From: Actinomycetes bacterium
GTDB taxonomy: Bacteria > Actinomycetota > Acidimicrobiia > Acidimicrobiales > Palsa-688
Assembly: GCA_021828475.1 (NCBI GenBank)
Contig: JAJZIY010000005.1
Coordinates: 1-64,000, forward strand
Reading direction: 5' to 3'
Length of the DNA: 64,000 nucleotides
Both the position numbers and the translations under genes were made by a program. Numbering within the stretch: the first letter of the stretch is position 1; each line of letters opens with the position of its first letter. Below, in pieces: positions 56,303-64,000 of this stretch. The notes beneath the pieces are model-generated. The model did no database searches. It saw only the letters and a program-made list of their open reading frames with translations, and was not told where the DNA came from.

Positions 56303-56331
56303 TTCTTATCATTCCTGATCGCTTTAGTCAA
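56303..56331 (-). promoter_or_regulatory. Sulfite reductase promoter with overlapping TGA-N9-TCA dyad
   Basis: On the minus strand TTGACT (56326-56331), a 17-base spacer and TAAGAA (56303-56308), with ATG 56294 eight bases further, so probably leaderless. TGACTAAAGCGATCA at 56316-56330 is a TGA-N9-TCA dyad covering the -35 box. Rrf2-family regulators (RirA and relatives) bind such dyads; assignment to a particular regulator is an inference. Confidence 0.55.
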
Positions 56332-56407
56332 CATTAAGCCCGTTGCCCCTCCACGGGCCGGCCCATCGTCGCCGGACGTGAGCCGACGCGGCTGGGGCGG
56401 CCCGCTC

Positions 56408-59400
56408 TCAGGTACCTGCTATGGCCACGACGGGCCCTGATGCGGCCAGCACCGTCTGCGCGAGCGCAGGGGAGGCGTCCCCGAAGCCGTACACGCGCCC
56501 GTCCGAAGCGGCCATGTAGTAGCCCTTGCCGTCGGGTGTCATGGCCAACCCGACGATGTCGCGCACCTTGACATGGCGGGCCGGCAGGCTGCCGAAGTAC
56601 CTCGCCCCCCTGCCGAAGGTGAAGGCCCCGCCGTCCGCTCCCACGAGCAGGTAGCCGGCGCCGGATGGGGCGACCACCAGGGCTCGCACGTCGTGGACGT
56701 GGTGGTGGGACGCCGGGAGGGAGCCGTGGTAGCGGGCCGTACCGAAGTCGAAGACGCCGCCGTCGGCCCCCACGAGCAGGTAGCCGGCCCCGTCGGGCGC
56801 CGAGGCCATCCCCACGATGTCATGGACGTGCACGTGGCGGGCGGGCAGCGAGCCGTGGAAGCGGGCGTCGCCGAAGGCGAAGAACCCACCGTCGCGTCCC
56901 ACCAGCCAGTACCCGGCCCCGTCGGGCGTGGCGGCAATCGCGACTATGTCCTTCACCCGGACATGCAGTGCCGGCAGGTCGCCCTCGAAACGGGCCGTCC
57001 CGAAGGCGCTGACCGTGCCGTCCGCCGTCGCCACCCAGTAGCCGGTACCTCCCGGCGCGGCAGCGATGCCGACGACCTTGCCACCGGCAGGACCGGGCCC
57101 GCCCATGGCACGGGCGGCGCCGACACCGAAGACGACCCCTTTGGTCGTGGCCAGCCAGTAGCCGGGAGCGGGCAGGCGGACGATCTCCTCCAGCACCTTG
57201 GAACTGGAGGGGGTGAAGCCCTGGCTCCCCGAGTAGGACGCCTGGACAAGGCGCGTGCCGGGCGTGCCGTAGACCACCGTGCATGTGGCACTGCCCCCAG
57301 CACTCACCGGCAGCGACGTGCAGCCCTCCAGGGCGGCTCCGTCAGCGATGAAGCTCACCGAACCGGCGGTGGGCACCGGCGTCACCGTGGCGGTGTAGGT
57401 CAGTTGCACCCCCGTCAGGACCGGGCCCGCCGAGGCCACGACGCTCACCCTGGTGTGACGGGGCGGCGGGGGTGCCAGGTCCCCCGACTCGACGAGGGGG
57501 TAGCGCTCCTGGGCGTCCTGGTACCACCCCACAGCGGTGCACGCCAGCGCGGCCGTGCAGGAGGTCCCCAGGAGCTGAGCAGCCTGGCCCGAGGGGGTCG
57601 GGGGCGATGCCGTGACCCAGGTGCCGCCTGTCAGCACGGCAACGAACGCCTGGTCGCCTGCGCCCACTGCGCTCCGGACGTAGCCGGTGGCAGCGCACGA
57701 GGCGGGCGACACGCAACTGACCGCGCTCAGACCGGCCCCGCCGCCGCCACCAGCGGGGCCGCCGACCACGGTCCACACCGGCGGGGAACCAGCCCCGACG
57801 GCGCCATGCACAGCCGGCTCCTCGACCAGCGGTAGGTCACCGGTGGCCACCGTCGAGGAGCCGACGGCCAGGCAACGACCCGTGCCCGGGCACGAGACGG
57901 AGCTCAGCATGTCCGAAGCGGAGGCCGTCGCGGCGGCCCCGGCACCCGACCAGGAACCCGAGGCCAGGGTCTCAACGAGCCCTCTTGTGCCCTGGCCGCC
58001 CGAAGCGGTGCCAACGGCCGTGCACGTCCCGGTGCCGGGGCAGGAAACCGCCAGCAACTCGCCGGCCGTGCCCACCATCGGCAGCGCCTGGAGCGACCAG
58101 CCGTTCGAAGGCCCTGTGACGGCGATGGGGACGGCCTTGCCGGAGGTCCCGACGTAGTAGCCGACTGCGGTGCAGGCTCCGACCGCCGGGCAGGACACGG
58201 CCTGCAGATAGGTGGCGGCCGAGGTACCGACGCCCGGGCTGGCGACCACCGCCCAGGCACCAGCGGAAAGGGTCTCGATCAGTGGCTGTGCCACCCCGGC
58301 CGAGTCGACGTAGTAGCCCACGGCGACGCACTGCCCCAGGGCGGGGCAGGACACGCCCTGCAGGTAAGCGGGAGCGCCGGAAACCAGGCCCGGCACCACC
58401 GGAGCCGGGGCGGCCTCCGGCGACCACAGGCCCGCCGAGAGCACCTCGACCAGGGGTGCGGGTAGGCCCGTCAGGCTCACGGTGTCACCGACGGCAACGC
58501 ATTGGCTCGTAGCCGGACAGGAGACCGAGAGCAGCTCGGCGTCCGACGCCTGGGGCACCGCCGTCCCAACGGTCGCCCACTTGCGGGCGATGCCCGAGGC
58601 AGCCAGCGGCAGGGTCACCGGTGAGAGGGGTAGCGCCTGCCAGCCAACGGCGTTACAGAGCTGGGAGGTGCAGGAAAGGGCGGACAACGCCCTGTCGCCG
58701 CCACCGGGACGGGGCCTGGACAACTGCCAGCTGCCAGCCGCCAGGAACAAACTGAGCGCTTGTCGCCGCTGGCCGTCCGAATACGAGCCGACTGCCGTGC
58801 ACTGCCCGACTGCCGGGCAGGCCACCGCGCTGAGCTGGTTGTTCGCCACGCTGGCGTCAGGGCTGGCCGTCACCGGCACCCACCGGCCGTTGGCGAGGAC
58901 GTCCACGAGCGTCTGATTGGCATGGCCGTTGAAGTACCACCCGACGGCAGCACAGGAGGTGGCGGACGGGCAGGAGACGCCGTCCAGGACATTGTCACCG
59001 CCCCCTCGCGAGGCCACGCCAACCGAGTACCAGGCCGTGCCCGACTGCGTCTCGATCAGCGGGTGCATGGCACCGGTGGCCGCCTGGTAGTAGCCGACGG
59101 CCGTGCAGCCGCCCGACTGGGTGCAGCTGACCGCCTGCAGGACGTCGCTCCTCACCCCTGGCTCGGCGGCCGGTACGACCGCCCAGCCGCCGGCGGAGAG
59201 CGTCTCGACGAGCGCCTGCTGGCGCCCGCCTGCGGTGTACCAGCCGACGGCGGCGCACGACGCCGGTGCCGAACAGGACACACCGGTCAGCTCCTCGGAA
59301 GCGCCCAGCTGTGGCAGCGGCGCCATCGACCACGTCCCCCCGGCCAGCACCTCCACCAGGGCCTGGCGTGACGAACTGCCAACGGCCTGCTGGTAGCCCA

Positions 59401-59734
59401 CGGCCACGCATTGGCCCGGTGCCGGACAGGAGACGGAGCCCAAGCCCACCAGCCCGGCCCCCGGCACGGGGGGCAGGGTCACCTGCTGCCAGGAGCCCGA
59501 AGTGCGCACCTCGACCAGAGGAGGCTGCCCGGTGGACAACGCGGCGGTGCCCACCGCCACGCACTGCGAGCCGGCGCAGGACACCCCCTCGAGCCGGCTC
59601 CGGGCCGCGCCTGGCGGGGCCGGCACCGACCCGGGCGACCACGACGAAGAAGGGACCTGTGCGGCTACCGCCCTGGCCACGGGTGAGAACAGGCCCGCCA
59701 GGATGGCGGCTGTCGCCATGACGCGGTTGAGCAT
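56408..59734 (-). CDS. Large exported protein: fourteen-repeat cysteine propellers, Ig-like domain, six-repeat module
   Basis: 1108 residues. Signal peptide 1-26 (AILAGLFSPVARAVAAQ). From about 40 to 790 there are fourteen copies of the repeat xSCxxxxxCxAVG, each followed by a strand like PLVETLSAGxW; fourteen fits two seven-bladed propellers. Residues about 800-885 resemble a bacterial Ig-like domain (TYTATVTPVPTAGSVSF, SYSGSQGF). Residues about 890-1108 hold six copies of GYWLVxxDGGVFxFGDARFHGS. ATG 59734 follows GAAGGGAG. Shares its first repeat with 4231-5730 and its last with 42554-44854. A surface receptor or adhesin is the inference. Confidence 0.85.
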   Translation of the reverse strand: MLNRVMATAAILAGLFSPVARAVAAQVPSSSWSPGSVPAPPGAARSRLEGVSCAGSQCVAVGTAALSTGQPPLVEVRTSGSWQQVTLPPVPGAGLVGLGSVSCPAPGQCVAVGYQQAVGSSSRQALVEVLAGGTWSMAPLPQLGASEELTGVSCSAPASCAAVGWYTAGGRQQALVETLSAGGWAVVPAAEPGVRSDVLQAVSCTQSGGCTAVGYYQAATGAMHPLIETQSGTAWYSVGVASRGGGDNVLDGVSCPSATSCAAVGWYFNGHANQTLVDVLANGRWVPVTASPDASVANNQLSAVACPAVGQCTAVGSYSDGQRRQALSLFLAAGSWQLSRPRPGGGDRALSALSCTSQLCNAVGWQALPLSPVTLPLAASGIARKWATVGTAVPQASDAELLSVSCPATSQCVAVGDTVSLTGLPAPLVEVLSAGLWSPEAAPAPVVPGLVSGAPAYLQGVSCPALGQCVAVGYYVDSAGVAQPLIETLSAGAWAVVASPGVGTSAATYLQAVSCPAVGACTAVGYYVGTSGKAVPIAVTGPSNGWSLQALPMVGTAGELLAVSCPGTGTCTAVGTASGGQGTRGLVETLASGSWSGAGAAATASASDMLSSVSCPGTGRCLAVGSSTVATGDLPLVEEPAVHGAVGAGSPPVWTVVGGPAGGGGGAGLSAVSCVSPASCAATGYVRSAVGAGDQAFVAVLTGGTWVTASPPTPSGQAAQLLGTSCTAALACTAVGWYQDAQERYPLVESGDLAPPPPRHTRVSVVASAGPVLTGVQLTYTATVTPVPTAGSVSFIADGAALEGCTSLPVSAGGSATCTVVYGTPGTRLVQASYSGSQGFTPSSSKVLEEIVRLPAPGYWLATTKGVVFGVGAARAMGGPGPAGGKVVGIAAAPGGTGYWVATADGTVSAFGTARFEGDLPALHVRVKDIVAIAATPDGAGYWLVGRDGGFFAFGDARFHGSLPARHVHVHDIVGMASAPDGAGYLLVGADGGVFDFGTARYHGSLPASHHHVHDVRALVVAPSGAGYLLVGADGGAFTFGRGARYFGSLPARHVKVRDIVGLAMTPDGKGYYMAASDGRVYGFGDASPALAQTVLAASGPVVAIAGT

Positions 59735-59920
59735 CGAGAACTCCCTTCGCCCCGTCCGTGCCCCGGAGACCTTTCTAATGCGTCGCGCAGGGGTGCGGCC
59801 AGGCGGGCGGTCCGTGCCGGGTGGCTCGCGCTCCCGGGTGGCCACCCCGGCGGCACCGACCCGAGGCCGGAAGACGGCGGCCCCGGGACCTGGCACCGGG
59901 CGCCGGCGGAAGGGTCGGCC

Positions 59921-61264
59921 TCAGCCCTGCCTGAGCAGCTCGGCGACCCGAAATGCGAGATCCAGCGACTGGCGGCCGTTGAGCCTCGGGTCACATGTCG
60001 TCGTGTAGCGCAGGGCCAGGTCGTCCTCGACGATCTCCTCTGCCCCTCCGAGGCATTCGGTGACGCTGTCCCCGGTGAGCTCCACATGGACCCCGCCGGG
60101 CCACGTCCCCGTCCGGCGGCAGGCCGAGAAGAAGCCGGAGATCTCGCTGAGCACGTGGTCGAAGTGGCGGGTCTTGCGGCCACCCTCCGATGTGAAGGTA
60201 TTGCCGTGCATGGGGTCGCAGGTCCAAACGACCGGGTGGCCCGAGGCCCGGACCGCCTCCTGGAGAGCAGGCAGCGCCTCGGCCACCCGCGCCGCACCCA
60301 TCCGGCTTATCAGGGTGAGGCGCCCTGGCTTGCGCTGCGGGTCGAGCAGGTCGCACATGGCGACGAGCTCCTCGGGGGAGGCGTTGGGCCCGACCTTGGC
60401 TGCGACGGGGTTGTTGATGCCGGACAGGAAGTGCAGGTGGGCCCCGTCGAGCTGGCGGGTGCGCTCGCCGCACCAAACGAGGTGGGCCGACGTGTCGTAC
60501 CAACCACCGGTCAGCGAGTCCCGCCTCGTGAGGGCCTCCTCGTAGCCGAGGATCAGAGCCTCGTGGCTGGTGAAGAAGTCGACCTGGTGCAGGCTCTCCT
60601 CGGCCTTGAGGTCGATGCCGCACGCAGCCATGAAGCGCAGGGCACGGTCGATCTCCGAAGCGATCGCCTCGTAACGCTCCCCCTCCCGGCTGGAGGCCAC
60701 GAACTGCTGGTTCCACATGTGGACCTGCTCGAGGTCGGCGAACCCACCCTTGGTGAACGCCCGGAGCAGGTTGAGGGTCGAAGCCGACTGGTGGTAGGCC
60801 GCTATCAGGCGTGCCGGGTCGGGGCGCCGGGCAGCCTCCGTCGGGGCGTCGTCGTTTACGATGTGCCCCCGGAAGGCCGGTATCAGGGCACCGTCGACCG
60901 TCTCGAAGGGAGACGACCGAGGCTTGGCGAACTGCCCGGCGATGCGGCCGACCTTGACGACGGGCGTCCCCGTCCCGTAGGTCAGCACCACCGCCATCTG
61001 CAGGATGACCTTGAGCTTGTCGCGGATGCTGTCGGCCGTGAAGTCGTAGAACGACTCAGCACAGTCTCCGGCCTGCAGCAGGAAGGCCTCGCCTGCCGCA
61101 ACCTGGGCCAGTGACGCCTCGAGGGCGCGCGCCTCGCCGGCGAAGACCAGCGGCGGCAGCGTCGAGAGCACCTTGAGGTGCTGATCGAGTGCATGCTCGT
61201 CCGGCCAGTCCGGCTGCTGCTCAGCCGGGTGGCTGCGCCAGGAGGAGGGAGCCCAGTCGTTCAC
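59921..61264 (-). CDS. Class II 3-deoxy-7-phosphoheptulonate synthase
   Basis: First step of the shikimate pathway, plant/actinobacterial class II type. 447 residues from GTG 61264. Key segments: LLQAGDCAESF, KVGRIAGQFAKPRS, HQVDFFTSHEALIL, GPNASPEELV, WTCDPMHGNT and GGVHVELTGDSVTEC. TTG 61300 gives a longer N-terminus. Divergent from nadD. Confidence 0.95.
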   Translation of the reverse strand: MNDWAPSSWRSHPAEQQPDWPDEHALDQHLKVLSTLPPLVFAGEARALEASLAQVAAGEAFLLQAGDCAESFYDFTADSIRDKLKVILQMAVVLTYGTGTPVVKVGRIAGQFAKPRSSPFETVDGALIPAFRGHIVNDDAPTEAARRPDPARLIAAYHQSASTLNLLRAFTKGGFADLEQVHMWNQQFVASSREGERYEAIASEIDRALRFMAACGIDLKAEESLHQVDFFTSHEALILGYEEALTRRDSLTGGWYDTSAHLVWCGERTRQLDGAHLHFLSGINNPVAAKVGPNASPEELVAMCDLLDPQRKPGRLTLISRMGAARVAEALPALQEAVRASGHPVVWTCDPMHGNTFTSEGGRKTRHFDHVLSEISGFFSACRRTGTWPGGVHVELTGDSVTECLGGAEEIVEDDLALRYTTTCDPRLNGRQSLDLAFRVAELLRQG

Positions 61265-61357
61265 GGGATTAACCGTGGCAGGCCGGCGCAGGTACGGCAA
61301 GTCGAATTACCCCGGGAGGGGTGCCCTGCCGGCGCCGCCAAGTACGGGACCAGCCGG

Positions 61358-61363
61358 TATCGT
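61358..61363 (+). promoter_or_regulatory. Candidate -10 box of nadD, leaderless
   Basis: TATCGT, then eight bases, then GTG 61372. No Shine-Dalgarno and no clear -35. Confidence 0.4.
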
Positions 61364-61371
61364 TCCTGGCT

Positions 61372-61968
61372 GTGGCAGCTCGGCTCGGCATCTTCGGCGG
61401 CACGTTCGACCCGGTGCACGTGGGCCACCTCGTGGCCGCCGTCAATACCAGGCACCAGCTCCACCTCGACCGGGTCGTGATGATGGTGGCCAACGTGCCG
61501 TGGCAGAAGGCGGGCACCCGCCTCGTCAGCCCGGCCGAGGACCGCTTCGACATGGTCCTGGCCGCCGTGGGCGGCGTGCCCGGCCTCGAGGCCAGCCGCA
61601 TGGAGCTGGACAGGGGTGGCCCCTCCTACACGGCGGACACCGTGGCCGAGATGAGCCGCGCCAACCCGGGCGCTCAACTGTTCGTGATCGTCGGTTGGGA
61701 CGTGTCCGCCGAGCTGGCCAGCTGGGAGCGCTTCGAAGAAGTCCGCGAGATGGCATCGCTGGTAGTGGTGAACCGGCCGGGCACGCCACCACCGGTGGGC
61801 CTGGTCCAGCAGGGGTGGAGGGTCGAAGAGGTCGCCGTGCCCAACCTGGACATCTCCAGCACCGACCTGAGAGCGCGGGCAGTCGACGGGCGCCCGCTCG
61901 ACTACCTGGTCCCCGGTCCTGTCGTACGTGTGATCCGCGAGCGGGGACTGTACTCTGTGACTGGATGA
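61372..61968 (+). CDS. nadD: Nicotinate-nucleotide adenylyltransferase
   Basis: Makes deamido-NAD from nicotinate mononucleotide. 198 residues with GIFGGTFDPVHVGHL (HxGH site) and ISSTDLRAR. GTG 61372 brings the motif to residue 6. First of nadD, a small membrane protein, rsfS; overlap with the next gene is ATGA. Confidence 0.95.
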   Translation: MAARLGIFGGTFDPVHVGHLVAAVNTRHQLHLDRVVMMVANVPWQKAGTRLVSPAEDRFDMVLAAVGGVPGLEASRMELDRGGPSYTADTVAEMSRANPGAQLFVIVGWDVSAELASWERFEEVREMASLVVVNRPGTPPPVGLVQQGWRVEEVAVPNLDISSTDLRARAVDGRPLDYLVPGPVVRVIRERGLYSVTG

Positions 61969-62198
61969 CCATCGCCCCCCCTGCTCAGGCAGGCCCGCCG
62001 GCCCACGGTGGGCTGCACCGCAGGCCCGACCGGCGCAGGCGGCTGGTCGAGAAGGTCCTGGCAGCGGCCCTGCTGCTGGTGGCCTTCCTCGTCACGGTCG
62101 TCCTACTGGGGCTGCAGTGGCTCGGCACTCAGAGCGCCGGCAGCTCCGCCCCACCACCCGCCACCCCTTCCCTCACCAGCGAGGTGCACACTTCTTGA
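61965..62198 (+). CDS. Small single-pass membrane protein between nadD and rsfS
   Basis: 77 residues: Pro/Arg-rich cytosolic N-terminus, one hydrophobic helix (VLAAALLLVAFLVTVVLLGL), short Ser/Pro-rich tail. In many actinobacteria a LytR-type gene with such a helix occurs here; no LCP domain is present, so this may be a remnant or an independent protein. Overlaps nadD as ATGA and rsfS as TTGA. Confidence 0.7.
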   Translation: MTIAPPAQAGPPAHGGLHRRPDRRRRLVEKVLAAALLLVAFLVTVVLLGLQWLGTQSAGSSAPPPATPSLTSEVHTS

Positions 62199-62644
62199 CC
62201 TTCACCCCCGACACTCGGGGAGCTTGGGAGGACACTGGCGCCGCTGCACCCGGTTTCAGTACCGAGCGCACCCGGGAACGCTGTACGGTCGCAGCCAGGG
62301 CCGCCTCGTCGAAGTCCGGCCGCGACACCGTCGTGCTCGGCGTCGACCGCCTCCTCGGCCTCACCGATGCCTTCCTCATCACCAGCGGCACCAACCCTCA
62401 CCAGGTCCGCAGCATCGGCGAGGAGATCGAACGCCAATTCAAGGTCGCCGGCCATGGCAAGCCGTTGTGCGTAGAAGGCCTGGACGATGCCCGCTGGGTC
62501 CTGATGGACTTCGGTGACCTCGTCGCCCACGTCTTCCTCGAAGAGGCCCGGGAGTTCTACGACCTCGAACAGCTCTGGGGCGACGCACCGGCATGGTCCT
62601 GGGACGACGGGGCGGACGCGCTCGTCCCGTCGCGGAAGGGCTGA
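62195..62644 (+). CDS. rsfS: Ribosome silencing factor RsfS
   Basis: Binds L14 and keeps subunits apart in starvation. 149 residues; core DTVVLGVDRLLGLTDAFLI, SIGEEIERQ and DFGDLVAHVFLEEAREFYDLEQLW. TTG 62195 overlaps the previous stop as TTGA; the first 40 residues are less conserved. Terminator follows. Confidence 0.95.
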   Translation: MTFTPDTRGAWEDTGAAAPGFSTERTRERCTVAARAASSKSGRDTVVLGVDRLLGLTDAFLITSGTNPHQVRSIGEEIERQFKVAGHGKPLCVEGLDDARWVLMDFGDLVAHVFLEEAREFYDLEQLWGDAPAWSWDDGADALVPSRKG

Positions 62645-62685
62645 GCCGGCGGGCATCGTCGAGCCAGGCGGGAGCGAGGACGCGG

Positions 62686-62718
62686 ACAAGGGCGGGAGGC
62701 CGAGCCTCCCGCCCTTGT
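62686..62718. terminator. Bidirectional hairpin terminator between rsfS and rpsJ
   Basis: ACAAGGGCGGGAGGC, CGA, GCCTCCCGCCCTTGT: a perfect 15-pair stem with a three-base loop, 42 bases after the rsfS stop and 48 before the rpsJ stop. Serves convergent genes; the U run (TCTTTC) is short. Confidence 0.85.
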
Positions 62719-62766
62719 CTTTCGCGTCTTCAGGGCCCCGAGCGGCCAAGCAGATTAGGGGCCTGA

Positions 62767-63081
62767 CTACGCGCTCTGTATCTTGATCTCGATGTCCACA
62801 CCGGCAGGCAGCTCGATCCGCTGAAGCGAGTCGACCGTCTTGGAGGTGTGCTCGACTATGTCGAGAAGCCGCTTGTGCACCCGCATCTCGAAGTGCTCAC
62901 GGCTGTCCTTGTACTTGTGGGGGCTGCGGATCACCGTGTAACGGTTGATCTCCGTGGGCAGCGGCACCGGCCCGCGCACCTTTGCCTGCGTGCGCAGGAC
63001 CGTCTCCACGATCTTCTTGGTCGACTGGTCTATGACCTCGTGGTCATAGGCCTTGAGCCTGATCCGTATGCGCTGAGCCAC
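62767..63081 (-). CDS. rpsJ: 30S ribosomal protein S10
   Basis: 104 residues, full length. Contains [13 protein letters not shown] at the start, [10 protein letters not shown] and [12 protein letters not shown], the tRNA-proximal loop. Lies 23 bases downstream of tuf, the junction of the str and S10 operons; here nothing else follows on this strand, so the remaining S10 genes are not adjacent. Confidence 0.98.
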   Translation of the reverse strand: MAQRIRIRLKAYDHEVIDQSTKKIVETVLRTQAKVRGPVPLPTEINRYTVIRSPHKYKDSREHFEMRVHKRLLDIVEHTSKTVDSLQRIELPAGVDIEIKIQSA

Positions 63082-63104
63082 GAGAGGGTCTCCGTCCTGG
63101 TCCG

Positions 63105-64000
63105 TTACTTGATGATCTTGGTGACGCGGCCTGCGCCGACGGTACGGCCACCCTCACGGATGGCGAACCGGAGGCCTTCGTCCATGGCGATCGGCTTCTG
63201 CAGCTCAACCATCATGGTCACGTTGTCGCCTGGCATGACCATCTCGGTGCCCTCGGGCAAGGTGACGGATCCGGTGACGTCGGTGGTGCGGAAGTAGAAC
63301 TGCGGCCGGTAGTTGGTGAAGAAGGGCTTGTGGCGACCGCCCTCGTCCTTGTTGAGCACGTAGACGTTGGCCTCGAAGTTGGTGTGGGGCGTGATCGAGC
63401 CGGGCTTGCAGAGCACCTGGCCGCGCTCGATCTCCTCCTTCTTGGTGCCACGAAGCAGGACGCCGATGTTGTCACCGGCCTGGCCCTGGTCGAGCAGCTT
63501 GCGGAACATCTCGACGCCGGTGCACACGGTCTTGGCCGTCGTACGCAGGCCCACGATCTCCACCGGGTCGTTGATCTTGATGACGCCCTGCTCCACCTTG
63601 CCGGTGGCGACCGTGCCACGGCCGGAGATGGTGAAGACGTCCTCGACCGGCATGAGGAACGGCTTGTCGATCTCGCGCTGCGGCTCGGGCACGAAGGAGT
63701 CAACGGCCTCCATCAGCTCGAGGATGCCCCGAGCGGCGTCGGCGTCGCCCTCGAGGGCCTTGAGGGCGGACACCCGCACGATGGGGGTGTCGTCGCCGGG
63801 GAACTCGTAGGAGTTGAGCAGCTCACGCACCTCGAGCTCCACCAGCTCGAGCAACTCCTCGTCGTCCATGGCGTCGACCTTGTTGAGGGCGACGACGATC
63901 GAGGGCACGCCGACCTGGCGGGCCAGCAGGACGTGCTCACGCGTCTGAGGCATGGGGCCGTCCGGCGCCGACACGACCAGGATTGCCCCGTCGACCTGGG
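63105..64000 (-). CDS. tuf: Elongation factor Tu, 5' part beyond the window
   Basis: Delivers aminoacyl-tRNA. About 298 C-terminal residues are visible, from the end of the G domain ([26 protein letters not shown]) through domains 2 and 3, to [15 protein letters not shown]. The reading frame continues to the last base. The G1 loop and start are outside the window. Confidence 0.98.
   Translation of the reverse strand, partial: QVDGAILVVSAPDGPMPQTREHVLLARQVGVPSIVVALNKVDAMDDEELLELVELEVRELLNSYEFPGDDTPIVRVSALKALEGDADAARGILELMEAVDSFVPEPQREIDKPFLMPVEDVFTISGRGTVATGKVEQGVIKINDPVEIVGLRTTAKTVCTGVEMFRKLLDQGQAGDNIGVLLRGTKKEEIERGQVLCKPGSITPHTNFEANVYVLNKDEGGRHKPFFTNYRPQFYFRTTDVTGSVTLPEGTEMVMPGDNVTMMVELQKPIAMDEGLRFAIREGGRTVGAGRVTKIIK

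Overview
The window looks like a chromosome segment of a high-GC actinobacterium, most plausibly class Acidimicrobiia. I infer this from a WhiB regulator, a GuaB3-type enzyme, the actinobacterial cytochrome oxidase subunit CtaF, actinobacterial SerC, class II DAHP synthase and GlnE. Exported proteins built from two kinds of short propeller repeat also fit; from memory these are common in Acidimicrobiia. Nearly everything is core metabolism and cell envelope. I see no rRNA, tRNA, transposase, integrase, prophage or CRISPR array.

Layout. 1-5.7 kb: 3' part of glnE with a perfect hexapeptide tandem repeat, fabF, a tiny acidic protein with an internal duplication, and an exported 7-repeat propeller protein. 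5.7-14.7 kb, minus strand: pcrA, guaB3, a zinc-ribbon protein, a CoA-pyrophosphatase-like Nudix enzyme, a small unknown protein, an LCP ligase, and groES-groEL under a perfect CIRCE element. A WhiB gene lies divergent to groES. 15.3-25.4 kb: a long, tightly overlapping minus-strand array with DUF4129, a membrane protein, MoxR, DUF58, another membrane protein, uracil-DNA glycosylase, tsaE, tsaB, rimI, tsaD and a DPP-IV-type peptidase. 25.6-35.6 kb: serC on plus, then minus-strand rplM-rpsI-glmM-(giant GlmS-like)-acpS-nnr-alr, which joins ribosomal proteins to wall-precursor supply. 35.9-38.9 kb: coxB-ctaD-ctaF. 38.9-42.4 kb: DUF167, an LpdA-like flavoprotein, PspA and a membrane coiled-coil protein. 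42.6-46.1 kb: exported two-propeller protein, proA. 46.2-51.5 kb: a MoxR, VWA (CoxE), SPFH/zinc-ribbon, Tim44-like/zinc-ribbon and anchored-protein cluster, the best candidate here for a little-described system. 51.5-56.3 kb: glucosaminidase, then sulfite reductase and cysH under a promoter overlapped by a TGA-N9-TCA dyad. 56.4-59.7 kb: an 1108-residue exported protein with 14 + 6 propeller repeats. 59.9-64 kb: class II DAHP synthase, nadD, a small membrane protein, rsfS, a bidirectional terminator, rpsJ and partial tuf.

Expression style. Neighbouring genes are often joined by 4-base NTGA stop/start overlaps, and all four forms occur (ATGA, GTGA, TTGA and, for pcrA, CTGA). Several genes instead have a TANNNT-like -10 box ending about 6-8 bases before the start codon and no Shine-Dalgarno sequence, the arrangement expected of leaderless mRNAs. 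Together these explain several starts that a standard gene caller would misplace.
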